The notes: generated by a model not told the origin, from the letters alone. A DNA stretch of 64,000 nucleotides from Sulfuritalea sp. (GCA_016712985.1 JADJQA010000015.1:1-64000), one strand, 5' to 3'. Positions 9,060 to 21,643 are shown, numbered from the stretch's first letter. Numbers and translations: made by a program.

Positions 9060-9130
9060 GAGCTGCTCTCCTGAGATTGAATGACAAATGCCGGGAAATC
9101 GATACCGTACTCGGTGCAGAACCTCTTTAG

Positions 9131-9145
9131 CAGTTACCGTGCCAC
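9131..9145 (-). promoter_or_regulatory. Sigma-54 (-24/-12) promoter of glnA
   Basis: On the minus strand the sequence reads TGGCACGGTAACTGC. It matches the sigma-54 consensus TGGCAC-N5-TTGC with exact spacing and one mismatch (C for the first T of the -12 box). It lies about 72 bases upstream of the glnA start and downstream of an NtrC palindrome, the expected geometry for NtrC-activated transcription. Confidence 0.8.
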
Positions 9146-9238
9146 TCGCGCTGTGCAAGGAAACGATTGTGCCACAAGTCTTTTTGCTTCACGATGCATG
9201 ATTGGATGCACCATGAAAGAGCGCATTTTCAATTAGCC

Positions 9239-9253
9239 GCACTAATTTGGTGC
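9239..9253. promoter_or_regulatory. NtrC enhancer site upstream of glnA
   Basis: GCACTAATTTGGTGC is a 15-base near-palindrome that differs only centrally from the classic glnAp2 NtrC site GCACTATATTGGTGC. It is centred about 100 bases upstream of the sigma-54 promoter. A weaker half-site (GCACCA, 9208-9213) lies between the two. The palindrome overlaps the stop codon of the neighbouring CDF transporter gene, so part of the enhancer sits in coding sequence. Confidence 0.8.
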
Positions 9254-10432
9254 GACTATCTGATTGAGCCGGATGGCGACAAACCATGGGTCGTCCGGCA
9301 TGGCAGTTTCCACGCGGATTTTCATCGCGACGAGTGTGGCATCGTCAGCAAACCCGGCAGGCAGGAAGACTTCTGCTTCGACCCGTGTACCGAGGTAATG
9401 CAGGGTCGTTCGTTCCAACCCGGGCGGGTCGCCGCCGAGGAGCCCTTTCAGATGCTCAAGCAGGAAGGCTCGGTCGGGTAACTCGACGGCCGCATTGCCC
9501 AGCAGATCGTTTTCGGCATCGACATGGACCAGCACATCGAGCACTTCGGGGTGGCTGTCCAGCACCCGCTGCCGTGCCGATTCCGCAACGCGGTGGCCTT
9601 CCGACACGCTGATGCGCGGATTGACCTGCACGTGCGCATCGACCAGCACCTGCTGCGCCATGCGCCGGGTACGCAGTTCATGCAATCCCAGCACGCCGCC
9701 GGTACCGGCGATGGTCTGGCCGATCGCCGCCACTTCCTCGGCCGAAAGCCCGGTATCGATCAGTTCCCGTATGGCCTCCCAGGCAAACCTCAGCCCGACA
9801 CGCACGATCATCGCACCGACGATAATCGCGGCAACGGCATCGGCGAAGTTGAAGCCGATCAGTGCGCCGCCGATGCCCGCGGCGACCACCAGCGAGGACA
9901 GCGCATCGGCGCGGGCGTGCCAGGCATTGGCCACCAGCATCGGCGAACGCAGGCGCTCGGCCTTGGCCAGCATGTAGCGGAACAGGCCTTCCTTGGCGGC
10001 CAGGGTGACAAGCGCCGCCCACATCGCGGCAACACCCACCGTTGGCGTACCGCCGATATCCTGCAGGCGCCCGGTGGCCGCGATCAGGATTCCGGCGCCG
10101 GTGCCCGCCAGCAACAGTCCCAGCACCAGCGAGGCCGCGGTTTCGTAACGGCCATGGCCATAGGGGTGATCGGCGTCCGCGGCTTCCGCGCCCTTGCGGT
10201 TGGCGAACAGCACAAAGCCGTCCGCGACGATGTCCGACAGCGTGTGCATGGCGTCGGCGATCAGGCTTTGCGAGTGGGCGATGAAGCCCACCACCAGCTG
10301 CATCGCGGTGAGCACGATGTTGACGACCACGCTGACCCAGGTGATGCGCTGGCCTTCCCGAAAGCGCTTTTCCCGCAAATGCTTGTCCGCATGCGCAGAG
10401 CCGTGAGACAGTGTATGGGTTTCGCGCATCAT
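9242..10432 (-). CDS. Cation diffusion facilitator family metal transporter
   Basis: An inner-membrane divalent-metal/proton antiporter of the CDF (FieF/MamB-like) family. After a His-rich N-terminus come about six membrane segments. The metal-site motifs are HTLSD near residue 63 and the HPYGHGR loop near residue 90, followed by a cytoplasmic dimerisation domain (LVHVDAENDLL). At 396 residues it is longer than E. coli FieF (300) because of an extra C-terminal domain. Which metal it carries cannot be read from sequence alone. Its last codons overlap the NtrC site of glnA, but it is a separate gene on the same strand. Confidence 0.88.
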   Translation of the reverse strand: MMRETHTLSHGSAHADKHLREKRFREGQRITWVSVVVNIVLTAMQLVVGFIAHSQSLIADAMHTLSDIVADGFVLFANRKGAEAADADHPYGHGRYETAASLVLGLLLAGTGAGILIAATGRLQDIGGTPTVGVAAMWAALVTLAAKEGLFRYMLAKAERLRSPMLVANAWHARADALSSLVVAAGIGGALIGFNFADAVAAIIVGAMIVRVGLRFAWEAIRELIDTGLSAEEVAAIGQTIAGTGGVLGLHELRTRRMAQQVLVDAHVQVNPRISVSEGHRVAESARQRVLDSHPEVLDVLVHVDAENDLLGNAAVELPDRAFLLEHLKGLLGGDPPGLERTTLHYLGTRVEAEVFLPAGFADDATLVAMKIRVETAMPDDPWFVAIRLNQIVAPN

Positions 10433-10491
10433 TTGGGGACGCTATACTCGGACTCCTCGCATTCTAGTCGCCTTGTCCGGCCAGCATTCCC

Positions 10492-10944
10492 ATGGGACGC
10501 CTTACAGAACTTCTCAATCTAGCGCAGTCGCGCGCCCGCGAGTTGAATCTCCCCTATGAGGGCGCATTGACGCCCAGGGAGGCTCACGAGTTGTGGCAAC
10601 TCGCCCCCGGAGCAAGGCTGGTCGATGTGCGCACCAAGGCCGAGCTGGACTGGGTGGGCCGCGTTCCCGGCGCCATAGAAATCGAATGGCAGGACTACCC
10701 CGGCAAGCAGCTCAACCCGCATTTCCTGCAAACGCTGAAACACAGCGTGATGACCGAGTCATTGCTGATGTTTCTGTGCCGCTCCGCGCAACGCTCCAGC
10801 GCCGCGGCGAAAGCCGCCACAGAAGCCGGTTTCCCCGACTGCTACAACATCCTCGAAGGTTTCGAGGGTGACAAGGACGCCAACGGCCAGCGCAATCGCA
10901 CCGGTGGCTGGCGAGCCTGCGGTTTGCCGTGGAGCCAATCCTGA
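10492..10944 (+). CDS. Rhodanese-like domain protein
   Basis: A 150-residue single-domain rhodanese, a family that carries a persulfide on cysteine for sulfur transfer. The fold landmarks are the LVDVRTKAELDWVGRVPGA segment (residues 38-57) and the active-site loop FLCRSAQRS with the catalytic cysteine near 97. There is no signal peptide. Its end overlaps a possible GTG start of nadA, and the true nadA start lies 18 bases after its stop, so both are likely co-transcribed. A role in sulfur supply for the NadA Fe-S cluster is conceivable but is inference only. Confidence 0.88.
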   Translation: MGRLTELLNLAQSRARELNLPYEGALTPREAHELWQLAPGARLVDVRTKAELDWVGRVPGAIEIEWQDYPGKQLNPHFLQTLKHSVMTESLLMFLCRSAQRSSAAAKAATEAGFPDCYNILEGFEGDKDANGQRNRTGGWRACGLPWSQS

Positions 10945-10961
10945 TCTTCCGAGTTCACACC

Positions 10962-12059
10962 ATGCAAACCGCCACCATTTCCTTTGACCGCTTCAACGCG
11001 CTGGCCGACAAGGCCGCCGGCGAACGCATCCGTGCCGCCAGGACAAAGCTGGGCGACAAAGTAGTGCTGCTGTGCCACCATTACCAGCGCGCCGACGTGT
11101 ATGCCCATGCCGACATCACCGGCGATTCGCTGAAGCTTTCGCGCCTGGCCTCGCAGTCCGACGCCGAGAACATTGTCTTCTGCGGAGTGCATTTCATGGC
11201 CGAAGTGGCCGATATCCTTTCGCGCCCCGAACAGGTTTCTATCCTGCCGGACCTCGCGGCCGGCTGCTCGATGGCCGACATGGCCAGCCTGGCCAAGGTC
11301 GAGCGCGCCTGGCGCGAACTCTCCGCGGTGCTGGATCCCGACGATAAAGTGACGCCGGTCACCTACATCAATTCGGCCGCCGACCTGAAGGCCTTCTGCG
11401 GCGAACACGGCGGCATTGTCTGCACCTCCAGCAACGCGCCGAAGATCCTCGAATGGTCCTTCGCCCAGCGCGAGAAGGTGCTGTTCTTCCCCGACCAGCA
11501 CTTGGGGCGCTGGAGTGGCTACAAGATGGGCATCCCGCTGGACGAGATGGTGATCTGGAACCCCGATCTCGAACAGGGCGGCCTGACGCGCGAACAGATC
11601 GCCGGGGCGAAGATCATCCTCTGGCACGGCTACTGTTCCGTGCACCAGATGTTCCAGCCCAAGGACATCATCAAGTTCCGCAACCAGCATCCCGACGGCC
11701 TCGTCATCTCGCACCCCGAGTGCAGCTTCGAAGTCTGCAAGCAGTCCGACCACATCGGCAGCACCGAAACCATCCTGCAGACGGTCAAGGCCGCGCCCCC
11801 GAATACGCGCTGGCTGGTCGGCACCGAGCTCAACCTGGTCGAGCGGCTGGCCGAGGAAGTCAAGGATCAAGGCAAGATCGTGCAGTTCATGGCCAGCACC
11901 ATCTGCATGTGCTCGACCATGCAGCGCATCGATCCGCAGCATCTCGCCTGGACCCTGGAAAACCTGGTCGAGGGCCGGGTGGTAAACCAGATCAAGGTGC
12001 CGGAACACGAGGCAAAGCTGGCGAAGATCGCCCTGGAGCGAATGCTGGCAGTCTCCTGA
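10962..12059 (+). CDS. nadA: Quinolinate synthase A
   Basis: Condenses iminoaspartate with dihydroxyacetone phosphate to quinolinate in NAD synthesis, using a 4Fe-4S cluster. Visible family motifs are LLCHHYQRADVYAHAD near residue 35, GVHFMAEVADIL with its cysteine, PDLAAGCSMADMA, WHGYCSVHQMF, SHPECSFEVC and the C-terminal CMCSTMQRIDP. The conserved cysteines for the cluster are present. The 365-residue length from ATG 10962 fits; an in-frame GTG at 10929 overlaps the rhodanese gene and is less likely. nadB and nadC are not nearby. Confidence 0.94.
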   Translation: MQTATISFDRFNALADKAAGERIRAARTKLGDKVVLLCHHYQRADVYAHADITGDSLKLSRLASQSDAENIVFCGVHFMAEVADILSRPEQVSILPDLAAGCSMADMASLAKVERAWRELSAVLDPDDKVTPVTYINSAADLKAFCGEHGGIVCTSSNAPKILEWSFAQREKVLFFPDQHLGRWSGYKMGIPLDEMVIWNPDLEQGGLTREQIAGAKIILWHGYCSVHQMFQPKDIIKFRNQHPDGLVISHPECSFEVCKQSDHIGSTETILQTVKAAPPNTRWLVGTELNLVERLAEEVKDQGKIVQFMASTICMCSTMQRIDPQHLAWTLENLVEGRVVNQIKVPEHEAKLAKIALERMLAVS

Positions 12060-12218
12060 TCGCCGTCCAGCCGGCGCCAGCGCGGCGCGTCCCCTCGGGA
12101 ACTGTTGTACAGATTTACTGCCGCGCCGCCGTTATGATGATGTTTGATGGGCCTGGATGGCAGGCGCACTTCCGCTCCCGCGACCCGCATTTCCACACGA
12201 CTCCGACGGCAAAACATC

Positions 12219-12692
12219 ATGAAGCTATGGGCGACCACAATCCTGCTGTTTCTGTTTGCAGTGCCAGTCGGGCAGGCGGCGGACAACATGGCGGCGTTTC
12301 CGCCGGCCGCGGAGGGGATGGTTCGATACGTCCTGCAGTTGCCGACACAGGCTGATGAATCCGCGTTCAAGGTGGAGTTGATTGTCGGCAAGACGGTCCA
12401 GGTTGACGAGCACAACCGATACTTCTTCGCCGGCAGGATTGACGAGGAAGTAATCAAGGGTTGGGGATTCACGCGATACCTGGTCAGCAAGCTTGGGCCG
12501 ATGGCGGGCACGCTCATGGCCATCGATCCCAACGCGCCGAAGCTGGCACGGTTTGTCGCTCTTGGCGGCGCCCCTTATCTCATCCGCTACAACAGCCGTT
12601 TGCCCGTGGTGGTCTATGCGCCGGAAGGCGTTGAAGTGCGGTATCGGATCTGGGCCGCAGGAGCAGAGACAATGGCAGTCGAGAAGGGGTGA
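12219..12692 (+). CDS. eco: Ecotin family serine protease inhibitor
   Basis: A periplasmic ecotin that would inhibit trypsin-fold serine proteases. It has a signal peptide (MKLWATTILLFLFAVPVGQA), then the ecotin core: GMVRYVLQLP, ESAFKVELIVGKTVQVD, GWGFTRYLVSK, and IRYNSRLPVVVYAP followed by EVRYRIW. The reactive loop reads GTLMAIDPN, with methionine at the P1 position as in E. coli ecotin. The two cysteines that form the E. coli disulfide (VDC… and MMAC…) are both replaced here (VDE…, LMAI…), a paired loss. The start at 12219 is chosen for the signal peptide. It stands alone, with no protease gene nearby. Confidence 0.92.
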   Translation: MKLWATTILLFLFAVPVGQAADNMAAFPPAAEGMVRYVLQLPTQADESAFKVELIVGKTVQVDEHNRYFFAGRIDEEVIKGWGFTRYLVSKLGPMAGTLMAIDPNAPKLARFVALGGAPYLIRYNSRLPVVVYAPEGVEVRYRIWAAGAETMAVEKG

Positions 12693-12801
12693 GACGGGGC
12701 CCCGCGTCGATCTTGAGTTAGCGAACAGGCAATCGCAGATAAACAGTCGGCGCTGACGGGACGGCGTAAACTCCGCGGCTTCAACCCTGAAGGATCCGTC
12801 G

Positions 12802-13512
12802 ATGAATTCGCCGCAGCGCAGCTATCGCTACTACGATCTGGTGATGGCGGCGTTTGTCTGCGTGCTGCTTTGCTCCAACTTGATCGGCGCGGCGAAGGCA
12901 GCGCAACTCACCTTGCCATTGATCGGCGAGGTGAGTTTCTCGGCCGGGGTGCTGTTCTTCCCGATCTCCTACATCTTCGGCGACATCCTCACCGAGGTTT
13001 ATGGCTACGGCCGCGATCGCCGCGTGGTCTGGGCCGGGTTTGCCGCGCTGGCCTTTGCGGCTTTCATGGCCGCCGTGGCACTGGCCCTGCCGCCGGTGCC
13101 CGACGACTTCAACCGCGCCTACCAGGCGCACATGGAAGGTGTCTTCGGCAACACCTGGCGCATCGTTGCCGGTTCGATGATTGCCTTTTGGTGCGGCACC
13201 TTTGCCAACAGCTATGTGATGGCGAAGATGAAAATCCGGAGCGCCGGGCGCTGGTTGTGGATGCGCACCATCGGCTCTACCCTGGTCGGCGAGGCAGTGG
13301 ATTCAGGCCTGTTCTACGTCATCGCCTTCTACGGTATCTGGCCCGATGCGCAGGTGGCGACGATTGCCCTCGCCCAGTACCTGCTGAAGACCTCCTGGGA
13401 GGTCGTCATGACGCCCGTGACCTACCGGGTAGTGGCCTTTCTCAAGCGCGCCGAGCAGGAAGACTGGTACGACCACGATACCAACTTCAATCCGTTTCAA
13501 ATCCGGGTATGA
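12802..13512 (+). CDS. yhhQ: Queuosine precursor transporter YhhQ
   Basis: A 236-residue integral membrane protein of the YhhQ/DUF165 (vitamin uptake-like) family, which imports 7-cyano-7-deazaguanine for queuosine modification of tRNA. About six hydrophobic segments are visible, with the family landmarks FFPISYIFGDILTEVYGYG near residue 50, a Trp-Cys-Gly stretch (FWCGTFANSYVMAKMK) and the ASTLVGE-like IGSTLVGEAVDSGLF. The tail DWYDHDTNFNPF is also typical. It is not in an operon with que genes here. The family assignment is firm; the substrate follows from characterised members. Confidence 0.9.
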   Translation: MNSPQRSYRYYDLVMAAFVCVLLCSNLIGAAKAAQLTLPLIGEVSFSAGVLFFPISYIFGDILTEVYGYGRDRRVVWAGFAALAFAAFMAAVALALPPVPDDFNRAYQAHMEGVFGNTWRIVAGSMIAFWCGTFANSYVMAKMKIRSAGRWLWMRTIGSTLVGEAVDSGLFYVIAFYGIWPDAQVATIALAQYLLKTSWEVVMTPVTYRVVAFLKRAEQEDWYDHDTNFNPFQIRV

Positions 13513-13558
13513 AGCCCTGCATGCGGATTGTGGCGCGACGATTTGAGGCCCTCCGGAG

Positions 13559-14323
13559 ATGACACTGGCGCTCTCCATTGCCACCTGGAATATCCACAAG
13601 GGATTTTCGCAGTTCAATCGCCGGATGATGGTGCATGAACTTCGTGAGCGCCTGCGCGAACTGTCGGCCGATATCGTGTTCCTGCAGGAAGTGCAGGGCC
13701 TGCATCTCGGGCACGCCGCGCGGCATACGGACTGGCCCGCGGCACCGCAGCACGAGTTTCTCGCGGAAGATGTCTGGGGAAACCACGCCTACGGCCGCAA
13801 CGTGGTTCATGATCACGGCCATCACGGCAACGCCATTCTTTCGCGTTTCCCGATCCTGACTGAACACAATCAGGATGTGACTCACCTGCGCTTCGAGAAG
13901 CGTGGACTGTTGCACTGCGCCGTCGAGTTGCCGGGCCTGGCCCTGCCGCTGCATTGCGTTTGCGTCCATCTCTCGCTGTTTGCGCGCTCGCGACGACGGC
14001 AGATGGATGCGCTGGCGAGCCATATCGAAGAGCTGGTGCCGGCCGATGCGGCACTGCTGATCGCCGGCGATTTCAACGACTGGCGCAACCGCGCCGATCA
14101 CTTGCTGGCCGATCGTCTCGACCTGGTCGAGGTTTTTGCCGGCGCCATCCGGGGTCCCTCGCGCAGCTACCCCGCCACCCTGCCCCTGTTCCGCCTCGAT
14201 CGCATCTACCAGCGCGGCTTGCAGGTGGTCGGAACGCAGCTTCATGCCGGGCGGCCGTGGTCAACGATCTCGGACCACGCGGCGCTTTGTGCCCAACTTC
14301 GAGTCGGGACCGCCGTGTCGTGA
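13559..14323 (+). CDS. Endonuclease/exonuclease/phosphatase family protein
   Basis: A 254-residue metal-dependent phosphodiesterase-fold protein. EEP motifs are visible: SIATWNIHKGF at residues 6-16, VFLQEVQG near 40, GNAILSRFP, an H-x-SLF segment, the central AGDFNDW near 168 and the C-terminal STISDHAALCA. Its stop overlaps the GTG start of the cardiolipin synthase gene (GTGA), a strong translational-coupling signal. EEP–ClsB pairs are common in Betaproteobacteria, so a role in phospholipid metabolism or membrane repair is plausible, but the substrate is not known from the sequence. Confidence 0.87.
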   Translation: MTLALSIATWNIHKGFSQFNRRMMVHELRERLRELSADIVFLQEVQGLHLGHAARHTDWPAAPQHEFLAEDVWGNHAYGRNVVHDHGHHGNAILSRFPILTEHNQDVTHLRFEKRGLLHCAVELPGLALPLHCVCVHLSLFARSRRRQMDALASHIEELVPADAALLIAGDFNDWRNRADHLLADRLDLVEVFAGAIRGPSRSYPATLPLFRLDRIYQRGLQVVGTQLHAGRPWSTISDHAALCAQLRVGTAVS

Positions 14324-15513
14324 GGCTTGTCCCGCAAGCTGCCGGCGCGCAGGATTTCGTTGCGGGCAACTGCGTGCAGTTGCTCCAGTCTGGAGGCGAA
14401 TATTTTCCTTCGCTGATTGCCGCGATCGACGCCGCGCTGCACGAGGTGCATCTCGAAACCTACATCTTTTCCGACGACGCCACCGGACGCCTGGTGGCCA
14501 CCGCGCTGGTTCGCGCCGCGCGCCGCAGCGTTGCCGTGCGCGTGCTGGTCGATGGCTTTGGCGCCCGCGAGTTTGCCGCGGGTCTTGGCGCGGCGCTCGC
14601 AGCCGACGGCGTCGAGGTGATGACCTTTCGGCCCGAGACGGGCCAAATCCGCCTCAAGCGTCATCGGCTGCGCCGGCTCCATCGCAAACTTGCGGTGGTC
14701 GACGGCGCCACGGCTTTTGTCCGGCGGAATCAACGTGGTGGACGATCTTGACGGCGGCAAATCCGCGTCGCCACGTTTCGACTATGCGGTGCGTGTCGAA
14801 GGGCCGTTGGTAGCAAGCATCCATGCGACGATGCGCCAGGTCTGGCGACTGGTGCGCTGGGCGAGTCTCGGGCACCGGCCGCCAGCGCCGGCCCCGCTGC
14901 CGGCCGCGCCGGTCGTCCGCGGAACGATCGAAGCCGCCTTGATGGTCCGCGACAACCTGCGTCATCGACGCGACATCGAGAACGCCTATGTAATAGCCAT
15001 GCATCGAGCCCACGACCAGATTGTAATTGCCAGCGCCTATTTTTTCCCCGGAAGGCGCTTTCGCGGGCCCTGCTTGCGGCGGCAAAGCGCGGTGTACGCG
15101 TAAAGCTGCTGCTACAGGGCCGCGTCGAGTATTTCCTGCAACACTATGCGACGCAGTCGCTCTACGCCCGGATGCTGTCGGCGGGCGTCCGCGTCTTCGA
15201 ATACGAAAGGGGCTTCCTGCATGCCAAGGTCGCGGTAATCGACAGCGACTGGGCAACGGTTGGTTCCTCCAACATCGATCCCTTCAGTCTGCTGATGTCG
15301 CGCGAAGCCAACGTGGTAGTGCGCGATGACGGGTTCGCCGGGCAATTGCGCGCCAGCCTCGAAGTCGCCATCGAAGGGGCGGCAAGGGAGATCCGGCCCG
15401 AGGACCACCGCCGACGTTCCTGGCTGGCGCGTCTGACCAGCGCCGCCGCCTACGCGGTGGTTCGCCTCCTGATCGGCGTTACTCGGTACGGGGGCAAGCA
15501 GTACCTGGATTAG
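14320..15513 (+). CDS. clsB: Cardiolipin synthase B (two frameshifts)
   Basis: A phospholipase-D-superfamily phosphatidyltransferase that makes cardiolipin at the inner membrane. The first HKD motif is HRKLAVVDGATAF (about 14680-14720) and the second is HAKVAVIDSDWATVGSSNID (about 15220-15280). The gene opens with GTG at 14320, overlapping the EEP gene stop. Two single-base indels break it: an extra C near 14721 (FVGGINVVDD becomes FVRRNQ) and a missing base near 15061 (after AYFFPG). Correcting both gives about 397 residues, normal for ClsB. The C-terminal 40 residues are basic and hydrophobic. Confidence 0.86.
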
Positions 15514-15534
15514 CAGCGGAACTGGCGGCCGCCC

Positions 15535-18377
<2,843 letters not shown>

Positions 18378-18476
18378 GATTGGTCTTCAGCGGAAAAAGG
18401 AGTGGTCACGATCAGTTCTCGGCGAAATCCTGGCAAGACTTTCGTCGATGGCGGGCACGTCGCGGCACGCTGGCCA

Positions 18477-19211
<735 letters not shown>

Positions 19212-19224
19212 GAGGGGTTCCCCT

Positions 19225-19894
19225 TCAGCGGACAATGGCGATGCGCTGCTGCAGTTTTCTTACCAGCATGGACAAACTGAAGCTGATGATGAAGTACAGC
19301 ACGGCGGCGACCAGGTAGGTTTCCACCGGGCGGTTGAAGTTCTTGCCGGCAATCTCGAAGCCCTTGAGCAGGTCGTAGGCGCCGATGGCATACACCAGCG
19401 AGGTGTCCTGGAACAGGATGATGGTCTGCGTCAGCAGCACCGGCAGCATGTTGCGGAAGGCCTGCGGCAGGACGATCAGGCCCATGGTCTGGCGGTAGCT
19501 CATGCCCAGCGCGTAGCCTGCGGCGACCTGGTCCGCGCGAAATGCTCTGGATGCCGGCGCGCATGATCTCCGAGTAGTAGGCCGCCTCGAACAGGGTGAA
19601 GGTGATGATGGCCGAGGTCTCCGCACCGAGCGGCCGCCCGATCGCCAGCGGGATCAGCAGGAAGAACCAGAGGATCACCATCACCAGCGGAATGCTGCGC
19701 ATGGTGTTGACGTAGGCCGCCGCCGGAATCACCAGCCAGGTTTTGCCGGAGAGCCGCATCAGCGCCAGCAGGGTGCCGAGGACGATGCCGCCGCTCATGG
19801 CAACGAGCGTCAACTGTATCGAGAAGATGAATCCCTTGACGATGTAGCCGGAGACCAACTCCGGCGTAAACAAGGAGAAATCCAGGGCCAGCAT
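19225..19894 (-). CDS. gltK: Glutamate/aspartate ABC transporter permease GltK (frameshift)
   Basis: One of the two membrane subunits of the importer. It starts LALDFSLFTPELVSGYIVKG with about five membrane helices and carries the permease EAA-type loop AAGYALGMSYRQTMGLIVLPQAF. The frame is lost near 19532 between AGIQSIS and QVAAGYALG, where a one-base indel in a GCGCGG stretch is the likely cause. Corrected length is about 222 residues, as expected. ATG 19894 overlaps the gltJ stop (ATGA), so translation is coupled. Confidence 0.88.
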
Positions 19895-20640
19895 CAGTGG
19901 CCTCCCCCGCCGATCATGCCGGGGACGCGCACGCGGTTCTCGATGAACAGCGCGGCGCGGTTGATCGCGAAGGCGGATATGAAGTACAGCCCGGTCACTG
20001 CCAGGTAGACCTCGACGCCGCGCGAAGTCTCTTCCTGCGCCTGCAGGGCGAACAGGGTAAGTTCGGAGATGCTCACCGCGAAAGCCACCGACGAATTCTT
20101 GATGATGTTCATCGATTCGCTGGTGAGCGGCGGAATGATGATGCGGTAAGCCATTGGCAGCAGCACGTGGCGATAGGTCTGCGGCAGGGTGAATCCCATC
20201 GCCAGCCCGGCCATGCGCTGCCCTCCCGCCAGCGCCTGGATGCCGGCGCGCACTTGCTCGGAAATGCGCGCCGAGGTGAAGAGACCCAGCCCCATCACGA
20301 CCAGAATGAAGCTCGGCACGCCGCGCAGGGGCGGGATCAGCGCCGGTACGACGTGGTACCAGAGAAAAATCTGCACCAGCAGGGGGATGTTGCGGAACAG
20401 TTCGGTCCAGGCATTGCCCAGCAGCACCAGCCCGCGGTGCGGCGCGGTGCGCAGGATGCCCATCAACGAGCCGAGCAACAGTGCCACCACCAGAGCCAGC
20501 ACCGACACCGAGAGCGTCCAGCCCCAGGCCGAAAGCAGCCAGTCGAGGTAGGTGATGTCGCCGCCCTTGCCAAAGCATCCCGGTACGATATCGCCGTCTA
20601 TGGTGTCCTTGCAGAAGACCTGCCAGTCCCAAGTCGTCAA
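19894..20640 (-). CDS. gltJ: Glutamate/aspartate ABC transporter permease GltJ
   Basis: First membrane subunit of the importer, 248 residues. The N-terminus carries the GltJ-specific periplasmic segment (CKDTIDGDIVPGCFG) before the first helix. Family landmarks are TELFRNIPLLVQIFLWY, SARISEQVRAGIQAL, and the cytoplasmic loop GLAMGFTLPQTYRHVLLPMAYR that docks on GltL. It follows gltI after an 88-base gap holding a hairpin and overlaps gltK by four bases. Confidence 0.92.
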   Translation of the reverse strand: MTTWDWQVFCKDTIDGDIVPGCFGKGGDITYLDWLLSAWGWTLSVSVLALVVALLLGSLMGILRTAPHRGLVLLGNAWTELFRNIPLLVQIFLWYHVVPALIPPLRGVPSFILVVMGLGLFTSARISEQVRAGIQALAGGQRMAGLAMGFTLPQTYRHVLLPMAYRIIIPPLTSESMNIIKNSSVAFAVSISELTLFALQAQEETSRGVEVYLAVTGLYFISAFAINRAALFIENRVRVPGMIGGGGH

Positions 20641-20675
20641 GCCCGTTACCTTCGACTCCGTATTGGCCGGAAAAA

Positions 20676-20706
20676 GAAAGCGCGGCAGTGTTGCCGCCGC
20701 GCTTTC
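20676..20706 (-). terminator. Intercistronic hairpin between gltI and gltJ
   Basis: GAAAGCGCGGC pairs with GCCGCGCTTTC around a 9-base loop, followed on the minus strand by a short T-rich stretch (TTTTTCC). It lies just after the gltI stop. Such hairpins usually let the binding protein be made in excess over the membrane subunits by partial termination or 3' RNA protection. Confidence 0.75.
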
Positions 20707-20728
20707 ACCCTCTGCGGTCTATCCCGCC

Positions 20729-21643
20729 TTACTTCCTGGCGTAGTCTTCCATCGGCTTGTCGTTGGGGCTGGCCCAGGCCGCCCTGGTCGCGTCGGAAGC
20801 CGGCAGGCCGATGCGCGTGTTGGTCGGCGGTATCGGCTGCATGAACCACTTGTCGTAGATCTTGGCCATCTCGCCGGACTTCATCATCGCGGCGAGGCTG
20901 TTGTCCACCGCCTTCTTGAAGGCGGGGTCATCCTTGCGCACCATGATGGCGATCGGCTCGACCGAGAGCACCTCGCCGACGATTTTGTAGTCCGCCGGAT
21001 TCTTCGACTTGGCGATACTGCCAGCGAGGATCTGCCCGTCCATGACGAAGGCGTCGGCGCGGCCGGACTCGAGCAGCAGGAAGCTGTCGGCGTGATCCTT
21101 GCCGAACACCTCGTTGAAGTTCACCCCGGTGGCGCGCTCGTGCTTGCGCAGGTGCTGCACGGAGGTGGTGCCGGTGGTGGTGGCGACGTTCTTGCCGTTG
21201 AGCTGGCCGATCGAGGTGATGCCGGAGTTCGCCTTCACCGCGATGCGGACTTCCTCGACGTAGGTCGTGGCGGCGAAGGAAACATCCTTCTGCCGCGTGG
21301 CATTGTTGGTGGTCGAACCGCACTCGATGTCGATGGTGCCGTTCTGCATCAGGGGGATGCGGTTCTGCGAAGTGACCGGCTGGTACTTGATGTCCAGCTT
21401 GGCCATGCCGAGCTGCTTCTGCACGTCGGCCAGCGCGCGCTGGCACAGCTCGACGTGGAAGCCGGCGAACTTGCCGTCGCCGAGGGTGAAGGAAAGGCCG
21501 CCCGAGGATTCGCGCACGCCCATGGTGGCGGCGCCGCTGTCCTTGATCTTCTTGAGCGTGCCGGTGAGATCCTGGGCGAGGACAGGTAATGCAAGGGTCG
21601 TGAGGGTGAGGGAAACAACAACGGTAGCGGTAACGCGACGCAT
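20729..21643 (-). CDS. gltI: Glutamate/aspartate periplasmic binding protein
   Basis: Captures glutamate/aspartate in the periplasm and delivers it to GltJK. It has a signal peptide (MRRVTATVVVSLTLTTLALPVLA) and the GltI-type sequence: ESSGGLSFTLGDGKFAGFHVELC, the ligand region IDIECGSTTNNATRQKDVSFA, and SGRADAFVMDGQILAG. Mature length is about 281 residues. The start is ATG 21643 with a GGAG site 9 bases upstream; a TTG five codons earlier is unlikely. It is the first gene of gltIJKL. Confidence 0.94.
   Translation of the reverse strand: MRRVTATVVVSLTLTTLALPVLAQDLTGTLKKIKDSGAATMGVRESSGGLSFTLGDGKFAGFHVELCQRALADVQKQLGMAKLDIKYQPVTSQNRIPLMQNGTIDIECGSTTNNATRQKDVSFAATTYVEEVRIAVKANSGITSIGQLNGKNVATTTGTTSVQHLRKHERATGVNFNEVFGKDHADSFLLLESGRADAFVMDGQILAGSIAKSKNPADYKIVGEVLSVEPIAIMVRKDDPAFKKAVDNSLAAMMKSGEMAKIYDKWFMQPIPPTNTRIGLPASDATRAAWASPNDKPMEDYARK

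Noticed and set aside
7026..9074. A 682-codon open frame opposite glnA and the DUF4124 gene
   Set aside because: It spans two genes and a terminator on the other strand and has no domain or ribosome site.
9156..9175. A second TGGCAC…TTGC pair on the minus strand upstream of glnA
   Set aside because: The spacer is 10 bases where sigma-54 promoters need 5, so it cannot act as a -24/-12 element; the pair at 9131-9145 has correct spacing.
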